46,835 bases of DNA from an uncultured Actinomycetes bacterium (GCA_903918645.1 CAIXFH010000225.1:1-46835), one strand, 5' to 3'; positions 34,126 through 45,986 are shown, counted from the first letter of the stretch. Translations and numbers: made by a program. The notes: generated from the letters alone by a model not told the origin.

Positions 34126-35049
34126 GTGAATCGTGCGAGCCGAGGCCTGCTAGGTGCTGCAGCGCTAGGCGCGGCCGGCTTGGCCTACGCCGTAGCAGAG
34201 GCACATCACTACATCCTTCGACGAATAACTGTGCCTGTTCTCGCCGAGGGTCAGGCCCCGCTTCGCGTGCTGCATCTTTCTGACCTGCACCTGACACCGC
34301 GCCACAACGGCCGCATTGCGTGGGTTCGCTCCCTGGCAGCGCTGCAGCCCGATCTTGTGGTCGTCACCGGAGACTTCCTGGCACACCCCGAGGCCGTGCC
34401 GTCAGCCCTGAAAGCACTCGAGTCGTTGCTCAGCCGGCCGGGGGTGTTTGTCCTTGGCTCGAATGACTATTTCGCGCCAAGATTCGTGCGGCCGTGGCTC
34501 TACCTCACGGCTCCGAGCGAACTTGACGTAGGCCGCACACCGCTGCCGTGGGGTGAACTAGTCAAGGGCCTTGCCAGCGGCGGCTGGCACGACCTGTCGA
34601 ACGCCAGGGCTCGAATTGAGGTCGCCGGCCGCGATCTCGACATCCGCGGAGTCGATGATCCACATATCGAGCGCGACAGATACGACCTCGTGCAAGGCCG
34701 CTTCGACGTCACTGCCGACCTTGCTCTGGGAGTGACACATGCGCCCTATCTGCGTGTCCTGGATGCAATGAGTGCGGATCGAGCCGATCTGATCCTGGCC
34801 GGTCACACCCACGGTGGCCAGATCTGCGTACCCGTATTCGGTGCACTCGTCACCAACTGCGATCTAGACACGGCACGCGCCAAGGGACTGTCTCGGCATC
34901 CGAGCGATGCGCAAACCTGGGATTCCTCCGCGGAGACGCACCGCGCCTACCTGCACGTCTCGGCGGGATTGGGCACCTCCCCATACGCGCCAGTGCGGTT
35001 CGCCTGCCCTCCGGAGGCGACCCTGCTCACCCTCACTGCGCGCGGCTGA
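34126..35049 (+). CDS. Membrane-associated metallophosphoesterase (Rv3683-like)
   Basis: The 307-residue protein begins with a hydrophobic signal or anchor (GLLGAAALGAAGLAYAVAEA). The calcineurin-like domain has HLSDLHLTPRH, VVTGDF, GSNDYF (in place of GNHD), VTHAPYL and AGHTHGGQICVP, the usual dimetal set. GSND has Ser where most have Asn, a change common in this actinobacterial group. The substrate is unknown. I chose GTG at 34126; no ribosome site is visible, so the mRNA may be leaderless. The order ponA2, YqeY, phosphoesterase, tRNA-Pro matches Mycobacterium. Confidence 0.88.
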   Translation: MNRASRGLLGAAALGAAGLAYAVAEAHHYILRRITVPVLAEGQAPLRVLHLSDLHLTPRHNGRIAWVRSLAALQPDLVVVTGDFLAHPEAVPSALKALESLLSRPGVFVLGSNDYFAPRFVRPWLYLTAPSELDVGRTPLPWGELVKGLASGGWHDLSNARARIEVAGRDLDIRGVDDPHIERDRYDLVQGRFDVTADLALGVTHAPYLRVLDAMSADRADLILAGHTHGGQICVPVFGALVTNCDLDTARAKGLSRHPSDAQTWDSSAETHRAYLHVSAGLGTSPYAPVRFACPPEATLLTLTARG

Positions 35050-35134
35050 CACATCGCCGACAGCGCACACCTCGCCCTAGACGGCGTAGCCCGTTTTGGC
35101 TCCACACGCCGACGCCCATAGACTCGACCCGCTC

Positions 35135-35211
<77 letters not shown>

Positions 35212-35214
35212 CAC

Positions 35215-35252
35215 ACAACAAAGGGCCGACCTTCGGGTCGGTCCTTTGTTGT
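35215..35252 (+). terminator. Hairpin terminator of tRNA-Pro
   Basis: ACAACAAAGG and CCGACC pair with GGTCGG and CCTTTGTTGT around a TTCG loop, with one G-T opposition. The descending arm is rich in T. Confidence 0.85.
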
Positions 35253-35272
35253 CCCACCGGTGCGCACCATTC

Positions 35273-35318
35273 GGGAGGAACGACGCCGCAAGGCGGAGCG
35301 ACGGGTCCCGCCACCCCG
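35273..35318 (+). repeat. Post-tRNA module ending in a copy of the tRNA-Pro 3' end
   Basis: The module starts GGGAGGA, passes GGAGCGACGG and ends TCCCGCCACCCCG. The last 13 bases equal the 3' end of tRNA-Pro (35198-35210) and lie 96 bases further on. A module with the same layout lies after tRNA-Ser(CGA) (45987-46028), where it carries the end of that tRNA. It may be an att scar or a dispersed repeat. Confidence 0.7.
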
Positions 35319-35329
35319 GATGTCACTGC

Positions 35330-36265
35330 TCACGGGGCTCGGGGTGTCAGAACGGCAGCGCAACGAAAGCCGATGTGACTCATCCCGGTGTCGATCATCT
35401 GCGGACGTCGCGCAGCTGGTCTATAGCGCAGGCAGTAGGAGTCTGCGCACAAGAACGACCCGCCCTTAATGACCTTTCGAGGCACGCGGAAGGTCGGCTG
35501 CCTCGGGTCCAGGCTGTCCTCGGGTGAACCACCACGCGGATCGCGGGGGGCGCAGCACGGGGCGACGTCGGCGAAGCGCGCCTCGACGTACCAATCGTCC
35601 GTCCACTCCCAGACGTTGCCCGCCATATCATGCAGCCCAAACCCGTTCGACGGGTAGCTCCCAACCCGGGTCGTCGTCCCATAGCCCTGGTCGGCGCGCC
35701 ACGGGAAGTCACCATGCCAGTAGTGCGCACGGCGCTCACCAACGCCCTCAGGCTCATCACCCCAGGTGAAAGCTGCGCCCTCGAGCCCGCCCCGCGCGGC
35801 GCGCTCCCACTGCGCCTCGGTCGGCAGCGTCAGCCCCGCCCAGTCGGCGTAGGCGCGCGCGTCCTCGTGCGCGACGTGCACGACAGGGTGCTCCGCCCGA
35901 TGCTCGACGTCGCTCCCGGGACCTTCTGGATGCCGCCAGGAGGCACCGGGCGTCCACGTCCACCACTGGCTCAGGTGACGCAGGTCAACCGGACCCGGCG
36001 TCCCGCTGAACACCATCGACCCGGGGACCAGGTTCGCGGCGGGTGCGTTCGGGAAGTCGGCGGGGTTGAGCGGACGCTCCGCCACCGTGAGGTAGCCGGT
36101 CGCCGTGACGAATGCGGCGTAGTGGGCATTCGTCACGGCGGCGCGCGCGATCAGGAAGCCACCGACCTCGACATCTCGAGCCGGTGACTCCTCGGCGTAG
36201 TGCTCGTCCGACCCCATCTGGAAGGTGCCGGCGGGGATCGGAACAAGGTCGTGCGGATCGGTCAT
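35330..36265 (-). CDS. Formylglycine-generating enzyme (sulfatase-modifying factor)
   Basis: The 311-residue SUMF1/FGE-sulfatase family enzyme oxidises the active-site Cys of sulfatases to formylglycine with copper and oxygen. The N-terminus is IPAGTFQMGSDEHYAEESPA. The core has LPTEAQWERAARGG, NGFGLHDMAGNVWEWTDDWY and VIKGGSFLCADSYCLRYRPAAR. Cys273 and Cys278 correspond to the copper-binding pair. The terminal GMSHIGFRCA is also typical. The ATG at 36265 overlaps the sulfatase stop as ATGA, so enzyme and substrate are made together. The pair lies in a likely island after tRNA-Pro. Confidence 0.95.
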   Translation of the reverse strand: MTDPHDLVPIPAGTFQMGSDEHYAEESPARDVEVGGFLIARAAVTNAHYAAFVTATGYLTVAERPLNPADFPNAPAANLVPGSMVFSGTPGPVDLRHLSQWWTWTPGASWRHPEGPGSDVEHRAEHPVVHVAHEDARAYADWAGLTLPTEAQWERAARGGLEGAAFTWGDEPEGVGERRAHYWHGDFPWRADQGYGTTTRVGSYPSNGFGLHDMAGNVWEWTDDWYVEARFADVAPCCAPRDPRGGSPEDSLDPRQPTFRVPRKVIKGGSFLCADSYCLRYRPAARRPQMIDTGMSHIGFRCAAVLTPRAP

Positions 36266-37764
36266 GCGCTGGGCAACCCAGCCTTCAGCTTGTTCAGCAC
36301 GTCAGTGATGCCGAATGTGGCGGACTCCTGACGGGGCGGGAACTCCCTAAATGATGCCGCCATCTGGGCCACGAAAGCCTGCGCGGGAACCAGTAGGAAG
36401 GCGTGGTCGAGCATCCAGTCCCAGTAGGTGTTGGACGTCGTGTCGGCGCGCTCGTAAGGGTCGGTGCGGAGGTTGAAGATCTTCGGCACACGAAGTTGGA
36501 CGAACGGCTCGGCCCACACCTGCAGCGTGCCGGTGACGCGCTGCTCGAGGAACACCATCTTCCAGTTGTCGTAGCGTATGGCGACCAGATCGCCGTCGTC
36601 GTTGACGTAGAAGTAGAAGTTGCGCGGGCTGCGGTCCCCCTCGCCGGTGAGGTAGGGCAGCTGGTCGTGCCCGTCGAGATGCACGCGGTAGATGGTCCCG
36701 TCGAGGTCAGCACCAGCCTTGAGTTGGCCGACAATGTCGGGTGCACCTGCGGCGGACAGGAAGGTCGGGAACCAGTCGTTGTGGCTCATGATCCCGTTGA
36801 GGACGGTTCTCGCGGGGATTCGCCCGGGCCAACGCACGACGGCCGGCACGCGATAACCACCTTCCCAGTTGGTGTTCTTCTCGCCGCGAAACGGGGTCGT
36901 GCCGGCATCGGGCCAGGAGTTCATGTGCGGGCCGTTGTCGGTCGAGTACACGACGATCGTGTCGTCGGCGAGACCGAGCTCGTCAAGCAAGTCGAGGAGT
37001 GACCCCACGAGCCGGTCGTGGTCGATCATCACGTCGTGGTACTCCGACTGCCACCGACCCGCCTGGCCCTTGCTCTCCGGCTGCACGTGGGTGCGGAAAT
37101 GCATGTGCGTGGCGTTGAACCAGACGAAGAAGGGGGTCTCGGACGCCGCCTTGTCGCGGATAAACGACTCAGTTGCGTCGCGGAACTCGCCGTCGACTGT
37201 CTGCATACGCTTCTTAGTCAACGGCCCTGTGTCCTCGATCCGCTGGGTCCCGTCGCCGTTGGCCCAGCAGTGCAGCACGCCGCGAGGCCCGAAGTTGGCG
37301 CGGAAGTTCGGGAAGTCCTCGGGCGCAGGGTAGTCGTCGAGCTCAGGCTCCTCCTCCGCGTTGAGGTGGTAGAGGTTGCCGAAGAACTCGTCAAATCCGT
37401 GCATCGTCGGCAGGTGCTCGTCACGGTCGCCTAGGTGGTTCTTCCCGAACTGCCCGGTTGCGTAGCCCTGCGCCTTGAGCGCCGTTGCGATCGTGGGGTC
37501 TTCCGGCTTGATCCCGATCTCCGCGCCTGGCAGGCCCACCTTGGTCAACCCAGTACGGACTGGGTTCTGCCCGCAGATGAACGCCGCGCGCCCAGCGGTG
37601 CAGCTCTGCTCGCCGTAGAAGTCAGTGAACCGGGCGCCTTCGTCGGCGATCCGGTCGATGTTCGGCGTCCGGTAGCCCATCAACCCATCGCTGTAGCAGC
37701 TCAAGTTCGAGATCCCGATGTCGTCGCCCCAGATTACGAGGATATTCGGCTTGTTCTTCGGCAT
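36262..37764 (-). CDS. Type I sulfatase (arylsulfatase family)
   Basis: The 500-residue hydrolase cleaves sulfate esters. Metal ligands are in ILVIWGDDIG. The formylglycine site is Cys55 in SCTAGRAAF, matching C-x-A/P-x-R, so it needs the FGE encoded next door. Further active-site pieces are KVGLPG, STDNGPHMNSWPDAG and FRGEKNTNWEGGYRVP. No signal peptide is visible, so it is probably cytoplasmic. I chose ATG at 37764 behind GGGGAG; a longer frame reaches 37896. Relatives act on aryl, choline or sugar sulfates; the substrate here is not clear. Confidence 0.93.
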   Translation of the reverse strand: MPKNKPNILVIWGDDIGISNLSCYSDGLMGYRTPNIDRIADEGARFTDFYGEQSCTAGRAAFICGQNPVRTGLTKVGLPGAEIGIKPEDPTIATALKAQGYATGQFGKNHLGDRDEHLPTMHGFDEFFGNLYHLNAEEEPELDDYPAPEDFPNFRANFGPRGVLHCWANGDGTQRIEDTGPLTKKRMQTVDGEFRDATESFIRDKAASETPFFVWFNATHMHFRTHVQPESKGQAGRWQSEYHDVMIDHDRLVGSLLDLLDELGLADDTIVVYSTDNGPHMNSWPDAGTTPFRGEKNTNWEGGYRVPAVVRWPGRIPARTVLNGIMSHNDWFPTFLSAAGAPDIVGQLKAGADLDGTIYRVHLDGHDQLPYLTGEGDRSPRNFYFYVNDDGDLVAIRYDNWKMVFLEQRVTGTLQVWAEPFVQLRVPKIFNLRTDPYERADTTSNTYWDWMLDHAFLLVPAQAFVAQMAASFREFPPRQESATFGITDVLNKLKAGLPSA

Positions 37765-38144
37765 CTCATGCTCCCCAGTCATCGATGTGGTCTGAAAAGT
37801 GTAGGCACGCATCACCCCAGCGCACTGGGAAACTGGGATACCTCCCCTGACGTGATCCACTGCCCCATCCCCCACCACCAGGTCAGGCATGGCCATCTCG
37901 CAGCTGATCCCCGTTGGGGCTCGCGAAGAGTTAACCCAAGGCCCTGGCGGTGCTTTCGTTCCGCGTCTAGGGACGCGCGGGCACCGGCCCAGCCGGAGGC
38001 GACAGGCGAGAGGCGAGCGTCAGAGTCGGGACTCGCAAGGACTCGATCGAATCCGTTGAACGCCTCGATGATCCCGACCGCCCGAACGCTCGGTTGCGAC
38101 GTCCGAGCGTTACCTGATTCACGACGTACGCTGCGCGTAGCCGC

Positions 38145-38339
38145 TCGACGGCGGCGCAGGACGAGCTGGATAAAGGCACGGCCGTTACGGCCGTTACCGT
38201 CGGCGAACGGGTGGATCGTCTCGAACTGAACGTGCGCGATGGCCTCCTGCAGCAAGGCCGGGTGCTCGTCGCCGGAGAGGTGGGCGACGAGGTCGCGCAG
38301 CAGGTGCTCACCATGCTCGGCCGGCGGCGGCACGAAAGC
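38145..38339 (-). pseudogene. Fragment of a Fic-family gene
   Basis: About 65 codons encode the Fic core: AAFVPPPAEHGEHLLRDL, then HVQFETIHPFADGNGRNGRAFIQLVLRRR. The catalytic motif HPFADGNGRNGR is complete, unlike the degenerate Fic protein at 17160. The N-terminal part that should precede VPPP is missing, and family likeness stops after RRRR. The break at the 5' side coincides with a sequence like the tRNA-Pro 3' end. An open frame continues to 37812 without recognisable content. I take it as a remnant. Confidence 0.75.
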
Positions 38340-38349
38340 AGCTGTGCAC

Positions 38350-38370
38350 GGGTTCGAGTCCGGCCCCCGC

Positions 38371-38371
<1 letters not shown>
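38350..38371 (+). repeat. Degenerate copy of the tRNA-Pro 3' end (att-like)
   Basis: These 22 bases match 18 of 22 positions of the tRNA-Pro 3' end (35189-35210), including GGGTTCGA exactly, in the same direction. A Fic gene fragment ends on one side and an unrelated gene fragment begins on the other. It is not a tRNA gene: the T stem is broken and no other arms are present. Confidence 0.5.
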
Positions 38372-40955
<2,584 letters not shown>

Positions 40956-41099
40956 GGTGGAGATCCACCTCACTGATCGATCGCAATTGACTCACATAGC
41001 GTACCGGCGCCTCGATCTACGCTCGGTGACGTCCGTATTTTGGGATCCGCGTCCCAACCGATGTCCCGCCCGATGGATTACGGCTGGCCGCTCGCTGGC

Positions 41100-41648
41100 T
41101 CAACCGCTATCGGCGCGCACCAAGGCCGCCAATGACTGCACTGCGCGCAATGCGCATGCCGCGGCTTGACCCCAGAAAGCCAGGTACGAGAACTGCCACG
41201 AGCGCAGTGCCTCAATGTCACGTCCGCTGGCATAGTGCGCCAGCCCGCGCATCAGGGCAGCACAGATGTCGCTGAGGTCATCAGAAAGCCGCGCGACAAT
41301 CACCTCAACCCCCAGGTGCGGATCAAGGACCCGGGCATAGTCATCGGCTGGGCCGAGGAGTTGGTGGAGCCTGCGTCGCAAGTCACTCACGTCGGGTTCG
41401 GAGTCGGGGTCGGGCTCGAAGGCCTCGGCGGCAACATCAACGATCGCACCCAACGGCGCGCCCGCAACAAGCAGCGCGGACAGCTCGAGTAAAAGGATCG
41501 AGAGGCTCTCATCAGGAGACTGCGCGAATGCGATCGCATCGACCACCTCGACGAATGATCGCGCCGACATCGCGGTGTCTTGCGCGAGCTCGACCAGATC
41601 AGCTGCCACCGGCGAAGAGTCGTCGCTGAAATCAGCGGTAGTGGTCAC
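41100..41648 (-). CDS. DUF5063 family protein
   Basis: The 182-residue acidic, mainly helical protein matches the DUF5063 family of actinobacteria, which lies next to recR. Landmarks are DTAMSARSFVEVVDAIAF, LRRRLHQLLGPADDYARVLDP and LRSWQFSYLAFWGQAAACALRAVQSL. No catalytic motif, membrane segment or signal peptide is visible. The start is 12 bases after the recR stop, so it is probably co-transcribed with dnaX-recR. Its function is unknown. Confidence 0.85.
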   Translation of the reverse strand: MTTTADFSDDSSPVAADLVELAQDTAMSARSFVEVVDAIAFAQSPDESLSILLLELSALLVAGAPLGAIVDVAAEAFEPDPDSEPDVSDLRRRLHQLLGPADDYARVLDPHLGVEVIVARLSDDLSDICAALMRGLAHYASGRDIEALRSWQFSYLAFWGQAAACALRAVQSLAALVRADSG

Positions 41649-41660
41649 AGCGCACCTGTG

Positions 41661-42260
41661 TCAGACGTCAACGCGGCGGCGTCCCTGAAATGCCCGACCC
41701 AAGGTGACTTCGTCGGCATATTCGAGATCACCGCCCACTGGTAGCCCACTCGCGAGGCGGGTAACCACAAGACCCATGGGCGAGATCAGGCGGGCCAGGT
41801 AGGTGGCAGTTGCCTCGCCTTCGAGGTTCGGGTCAGTGGCGATGATCAGCTCAGTGATTGCGCCGTCGGCGAGTCGAACCATAAGTTCCTTGACCCGCAG
41901 ATTGTCGGGGCCAATGCCCTCGATCGGGCTGATCGCGCCACCGAGTACGTGGTAGCGACCACGGAACTCGCGAGTACGTTCGATCGCCACGACATCCTTG
42001 GACTCCTCGACGACGCACAGCACGGTGAGGTCGCGGCGCGGGTCGCGGCAGATTCGACATTCGGTAGCCTCGGCCACGTTGCCGCAGATCGTGCAGAACT
42101 GCACGCGCTCTTTGACCTCGAGCAACACTTGGGCCAGCCGACGAACGTCGACTGGGTCGGCCTGCAACAGGTGAAAAGCTATGCGCTGTGCGCTCTTTGG
42201 GCCAACGCCTGGCAGCCGTCCGAGCTCGTCGATGAGGTCTTGAACTACACCCTCGTACAC
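41661..42260 (-). CDS. recR: Recombination mediator RecR
   Basis: The 199-residue protein works with RecO (and RecF) to load RecA on single-stranded gaps. An N-terminal HhH ([20 protein letters not shown]) is followed by a zinc finger with Cys56, 59, 68 and 71. The TOPRIM domain has [26 protein letters not shown] and [18 protein letters not shown]. It starts 20 bases after the dnaX stop. The ybaB/ebfC gene that usually stands between dnaX and recR is absent. Confidence 0.97.
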   Translation of the reverse strand: MYEGVVQDLIDELGRLPGVGPKSAQRIAFHLLQADPVDVRRLAQVLLEVKERVQFCTICGNVAEATECRICRDPRRDLTVLCVVEESKDVVAIERTREFRGRYHVLGGAISPIEGIGPDNLRVKELMVRLADGAITELIIATDPNLEGEATATYLARLISPMGLVVTRLASGLPVGGDLEYADEVTLGRAFQGRRRVDV

Positions 42261-42280
42261 CTGTGGTCCACCGATCCGAT

Positions 42281-44455
42281 CTAGCCGTTGTCGTACTCGG
42301 TCATGATGGTGCCGCCGAGCTCGCGCTCGATGAGCGCTAGCCCGGTGAGACCAGAATCGTCGACATCCTCGTCATCGTCACTGGGCAGGTCGTCGGCGGC
42401 GGGTACTGCGTTTTCGCTGGCCACTAGCGCCTCTGCGCGAGCACGCGCCGAGGGCTGCGGCGGCTGCTGCTGCTGCATTGCAGTGTCGATATACGAGCCG
42501 TTGTTGTCGCCGAGGCTTTGCGGCTCAGCAGCCGGAGCGACAGTCGAGGTCGCGCGGCCAGGGTCAAGAACATAATCGAGGTCGAGCTCGAGGTGCAGGA
42601 CGTTGAACACGGCTTCGCGGACCATCTCCATGACCCCTGCCCGAGCGCGCAACTGCTCAAGCCTGGACGAATCTGGGTGGGCGATGACCAAGGTGGTGCC
42701 GGACTGGCTCACCGGAATCGTGTCGACGAGCAACGTGTAACCCACGCGAGTCGTGTTCTTCACGACGTCGAGCACTACCGCCCAGGAGGCGATGACAAGG
42801 CCGAGGTCGAAGGCCGCAGGTTCGCGCGCAGACGTCGCAACGGCTGACACCGGAGGGGGTTGGGCCGCGACAGGCTGAGCTACCACGGGCTGGGCCTCGA
42901 CGGGCTGCGGTTGACCCTCAGGCGCATCCGGCGCATCCGGCGCAAGTGCACTGGCGGTGCTGGGCGCGACGTTCGAGAGTCGAGGAGGTGCCGGCGGCGC
43001 ACTCGTGGCAGACACAGGCGCACTCGCGGCCGGAGCCGGCGAACGACGACCAGGCATGACCGGAGCCGGCGCAGGCGCGGGCGCAGTGGGAAGAGGCGCC
43101 AAATCCCTTGCGGGAGTGGCGCTTTGCGGCTCCACACGTGAAGGTGCAGCCGGTTCGACCACACTCGCCAACTCGGGCTCGACCGCAGGCTCAGCTACCG
43201 CCACCGCTATCGGAACCGCAGCCGCAGCAGCTACAGCAGCCGGTCGGACGGGCGGTGACACAGCAGCCGGCGCAGCAGCGGCCACGGGCGAGGCGAACTG
43301 CAACCGGTGTTCGAGTTGATCAACCCGGGCTAGCAACCCAGTGTGCGAATCATCGACCGCGGGCAGCAACAACCTGGCACAAAGAAGCTCGAGCTGGAGC
43401 CTGGGTGCTGTTGCGCCCTTGAGCTGCGACAGGCCGGAGTTCACCAAATCAGCAGCACGGGAGAGTTGAGCAAGCCCAAGCATCTGCACCTGCTGCTGCA
43501 TCGCCGCGAGTTGACCATCGGGCACGTCGATCAAACCGCCGGAAACTGCGTCCGGAACTTCATGAAGTACGACCAGATCGCGCAACCGTTCGAGGAGATC
43601 GGAAGCGAAGCGCCGGGGATCAAGGCCCGCCTCAACTACCTGGTCAATCACGTGGAATAAGGCCGGGCCATCTGCGGCTGCTACTGACGACACCACGGTG
43701 TCGAGCAACGCCGAATCAGTGAAGCCGAGTTGGGCCACCGCGTCGAAGTACGTGACACCTTCGGCCCCCGATCCAGCAACGAGTTGACCCAGGATTGACA
43801 GGGCATCTCGAACCGAGCCCGCAGCAGCCTTCGCGACGAGCGCCAATGCTTCAGCCTCCGCTGGCACGCCCTCTTGCTCGCATACCCAAGCCAGGTGCTC
43901 CTGCAATCGGCGAACACTCACGAGCCGGTAGGGGTAGTGGTGGGTGCGGGAACGGATCGTGGCCAGGATCTTGTCGGGCTCGGTAGTCGCGAAGACGAAC
44001 TTCAAGTGGGGCGGAGGCTCTTCGATCAGTTTGAGCAGCGCATTGGCGGCATCGGTGGTGAGCTGATGCGCTTCGTCGATGATGTAGACCTTGTAGCGGC
44101 TCGACGCGGGCGCGTACATGGCCTTCTCGCGGAGTTCGCGTGCGTCGTCGATACCACGGTGGCTAGCGGCATCCATCTCAAGTACGTCGATGGATCCAGA
44201 GCCATTAGGGGCGAGGTCGATACAACTAGCGCACACTCCACACGGAACCGAGGTAGGCCCTTGAGCGCAGTTGAGGGACCTGGCCAGGATGCGCGCGGTG
44301 GAGGTCTTCCCGCAGCCTCGCGGCCCAGTGAACAGGTAGGCGTGATGTGCCCGCCCAGAATCAAGAGCACGTGCGAGAGGGGCAGTGACATGCTCTTGCC
44401 CGATGACATCGGACAGTTGCCCGGGGCGATAGGTGCGGTAAAGGGCCAAGGACAC
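42281..44455 (-). CDS. dnaX: DNA polymerase III subunits gamma and tau
   Basis: The 724-residue clamp-loader ATPase has the P-loop [15 protein letters not shown] with Lys50. The zinc module has Cys63, 72, 75 and 78, Walker B is [11 protein letters not shown], and a sensor SRTHHYPYR follows. After about residue 380 comes a long linker rich in Ala, Pro and Val, then a C-terminal tau domain ([25 protein letters not shown]) and an acidic end. I saw no A-rich frameshift site for a short gamma form. The GTG at 44455 is the start ([13 protein letters not shown]). Confidence 0.96.
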   Translation of the reverse strand: MSLALYRTYRPGQLSDVIGQEHVTAPLARALDSGRAHHAYLFTGPRGCGKTSTARILARSLNCAQGPTSVPCGVCASCIDLAPNGSGSIDVLEMDAASHRGIDDARELREKAMYAPASSRYKVYIIDEAHQLTTDAANALLKLIEEPPPHLKFVFATTEPDKILATIRSRTHHYPYRLVSVRRLQEHLAWVCEQEGVPAEAEALALVAKAAAGSVRDALSILGQLVAGSGAEGVTYFDAVAQLGFTDSALLDTVVSSVAAADGPALFHVIDQVVEAGLDPRRFASDLLERLRDLVVLHEVPDAVSGGLIDVPDGQLAAMQQQVQMLGLAQLSRAADLVNSGLSQLKGATAPRLQLELLCARLLLPAVDDSHTGLLARVDQLEHRLQFASPVAAAAPAAVSPPVRPAAVAAAAAVPIAVAVAEPAVEPELASVVEPAAPSRVEPQSATPARDLAPLPTAPAPAPAPVMPGRRSPAPAASAPVSATSAPPAPPRLSNVAPSTASALAPDAPDAPEGQPQPVEAQPVVAQPVAAQPPPVSAVATSAREPAAFDLGLVIASWAVVLDVVKNTTRVGYTLLVDTIPVSQSGTTLVIAHPDSSRLEQLRARAGVMEMVREAVFNVLHLELDLDYVLDPGRATSTVAPAAEPQSLGDNNGSYIDTAMQQQQPPQPSARARAEALVASENAVPAADDLPSDDDEDVDDSGLTGLALIERELGGTIMTEYDNG

Positions 44456-44530
44456 ATCAGCACCCTAGTCGCCGCCGCGGACACAGACGAGACAAGACTG
44501 GCGACAACCTTGCGCCGGGGGGATCAAAAC

Positions 44531-44562
44531 GGCGGGCGGGTGCGTATCGCACCTCGCCCGCC
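44531..44562 (-). terminator. Rho-independent terminator of tRNA-Ser(GGA)
   Basis: On the minus strand GGCGGGCG and GGTGCG pair with CGCACC and CGCCCGCC around a three-base loop, with one bulge. GTTTTG follows. Confidence 0.85.
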
Positions 44563-44572
44563 GATGATCTGG

Positions 44573-44657
44573 CGGAGGATAGGGGATTTGAACCCCTGAG
44601 GGGTTGCCCCCAACACGCTTTCCAAGCGTGCGCCCTAGGCCACTAGGCGAATCCTCC
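44573..44657 (-). tRNA. tRNA-Ser (anticodon GGA)
   Basis: The acceptor GGAGGAT pairs with ATCCTCC, discriminator G. The anticodon loop TTGGAAA gives GGA between CACGC and GCGTG. A long variable arm (TTGGGGGCAACCCCTC region) is typical of Ser. The T arm is AGGGG-TTCAAAT-CCCCT. Confidence 0.96.
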
Positions 44658-44740
44658 GCCGAGCAGAATACGTGGCTACGCGTCCTGACTGAAATCGTGC
44701 CCACTTTGGACCGGCTCGGACCTCGCGTAGACTGCACCCC

Positions 44741-44828
44741 GACCCCCCGTGCGGCGTCATCTCGCTGAACTCCCCCAGGGCCGGAAGGCAGCAAGGGTAA
44801 GTGAGCTCTGATGGGTGTGCGGGGGGTC
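44741..44828 (+). ncRNA. ffs: Signal recognition particle RNA (4.5S type)
   Basis: The ends GACCCCCCG and CGGGGGGTC pair. The conserved Ffh-binding hairpin CAGGGCCGGAAGGCAGCAA carries the GGAA tetraloop and the asymmetric loop. This is the small bacterial SRP RNA, in its usual actinobacterial place near dnaX and a tRNA-Ser. Exact ends are judged from the closing stem. Confidence 0.93.
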
Positions 44829-44905
44829 ACTCACTGCCCAGATCCTCAGGCGAGCGATCGGCGCTGCGCTCGGGCGCGACAGGGATACGGTCCTAAACTC
44901 GACAC

Positions 44906-45253
44906 GTGATCTTCAAGGCGGTTGGTGATAAGCGGCCCTACCCCGAGCACGGGAGTGGGCTTGCTGACTGGACCGTGTTGCCGCCACGTCAGATCCGACT
45001 CGCCGACCTCATAACTACCAAACGACACCTTGACCTTGAGGCCCTACTTGATGAGCAATCGACGTTCTACGGCGATCTGTTCGCCCATGTCGTGCAGTGG
45101 CAAGACGAGCTCTACCTCGAAGACGGTCTGCACCGGGCACTTCGCACCGCGCTTTACGGTCGCCCAGTGATCCACGCTCGAGTACTCGACCTAGACGACC
45201 CTGCCTGGGCTTCTCGGTTGGTTGACCCAGTCGAAAGGGCCAGCGCCAGATGA
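44906..45253 (+). CDS. Conserved actinobacterial protein, ParB-like-domain type
   Basis: The 115-residue protein is of a well-conserved actinobacterial group found just before LytR_C proteins. It has a short beta start (MIFKAVGDKRPYP), then PPRQIRLADLITTKRHLDLEALL and WQDELYLEDGLHRALRTALYGR. The DGLHR motif recalls the DGxHR of ParB/sulfiredoxin-like nucleases, so a ParB-like fold is possible. Some databases label relatives VapB-type antitoxins, which I would not rely on; no toxin gene is next to it. TAAACT lies seven bases before the GTG, so the mRNA may be leaderless. The 3' end overlaps the next start as ATGA. Confidence 0.75.
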   Translation: MIFKAVGDKRPYPEHGSGLADWTVLPPRQIRLADLITTKRHLDLEALLDEQSTFYGDLFAHVVQWQDELYLEDGLHRALRTALYGRPVIHARVLDLDDPAWASRLVDPVERASAR

Positions 45254-45879
45254 GTATGCGATCAAGTGGCGGATTCAGTTCACGCTCACGCAAGCGTCAT
45301 CCGCTGGCCACTGCACTCATCGTGATCGTGATGATGGCCGTCCTGTTTGGCGCAACTTTCTTGGCCGTGCGACTCGTCAAGGGCGGCACCAACTCACCCA
45401 GCGGGACACAGACCTCGGCGCAGCCCTGCGTCACCGTCACAACCAACCCAGTCAGCACCCTCCCCGCACCCAGCACAGTCACTGTCAACGTGTACAACGG
45501 CACGAGCCGGGCCGGCCTTGCCCGAGACACCGCTACCGAACTCAAAGCACGCGGCTTCACGATTTCGCAGACGGCCAACGATCCACTTGGCAAGTCGGTG
45601 AAGGGCATTGCCGAGATTCGCTACGGCCAGGACGGTAAGGACAACGCAACACTGATGCGTTATTACCTCCCCGGCGCGACCCTGGTGCCCGACGAGCGCA
45701 GCGGGTCAACCATCGACGTTGTCCTCGGAGCGAAGTTCAAGGCGGTTGCTCCACAAGTGAAGGTTGATGCGGCCCTCGCTAAGCCACAGCCGACCGCGAC
45801 AGGCGCTGGCTGCGCAGGCGCCGTGGTGCCATCTGCCGCGGCCTCATCTGCAGCGGGCCAGCCGCCGGCAGTAAGTTAG
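45250..45879 (+). CDS. Membrane-anchored LytR_C-domain protein
   Basis: The 209-residue protein has a basic cytoplasmic start (RSRKRHP), one membrane segment (LATALIVIVMMAVLFGATFLAVRLV) and an extracytoplasmic LytR C-terminal domain (VTVNVYNGTSRAGLARDTATELKARGFTI). The end is rich in Ala, Pro and Ser. LytR_C domains occur with LytR-CpsA-Psr enzymes that attach polymers to the wall, but the catalytic LCP domain is absent here. It may assist such an enzyme. The ATG overlaps the preceding stop, so the two genes form an operon. Confidence 0.87.
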   Translation: MSMRSSGGFSSRSRKRHPLATALIVIVMMAVLFGATFLAVRLVKGGTNSPSGTQTSAQPCVTVTTNPVSTLPAPSTVTVNVYNGTSRAGLARDTATELKARGFTISQTANDPLGKSVKGIAEIRYGQDGKDNATLMRYYLPGATLVPDERSGSTIDVVLGAKFKAVAPQVKVDAALAKPQPTATGAGCAGAVVPSAAASSAAGQPPAVS

Positions 45880-45944
45880 GAGACCAACCGCGTCAAGAAT
45901 CGGTGAGGGACTCCTCCCGGCATACACGCACCACCTCCAGACGA

Positions 45945-45973
45945 CGAAGGGCGCCCCCGCGGGGCGCCCTTCG
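45945..45973 (+). terminator. Perfect GC-rich hairpin after the LytR_C gene
   Basis: CGAAGGGCGCCCC pairs exactly with GGGGCGCCCTTCG across a three-base loop. No T-run follows. It probably ends the rightward operon. Confidence 0.7.
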
Positions 45974-45986
45974 GACGTGGCTGAAC

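Noticed and set aside
42860-43319. + strand Arg-rich or Ala/Gly-rich frames opposite dnaX
   Set aside because: They mirror the low-complexity Ala/Pro linker of DnaX.
44846-44880. Terminator of the SRP RNA (CGAGCG with CGCTCG)
   Set aside because: Only six pairs, a ten-base loop and no T-run; too weak to list.
44906-45253. VapB-type antitoxin
   Set aside because: No toxin gene is adjacent; the neighbour is a LytR_C membrane protein, and the sequence suits a ParB-like domain better.
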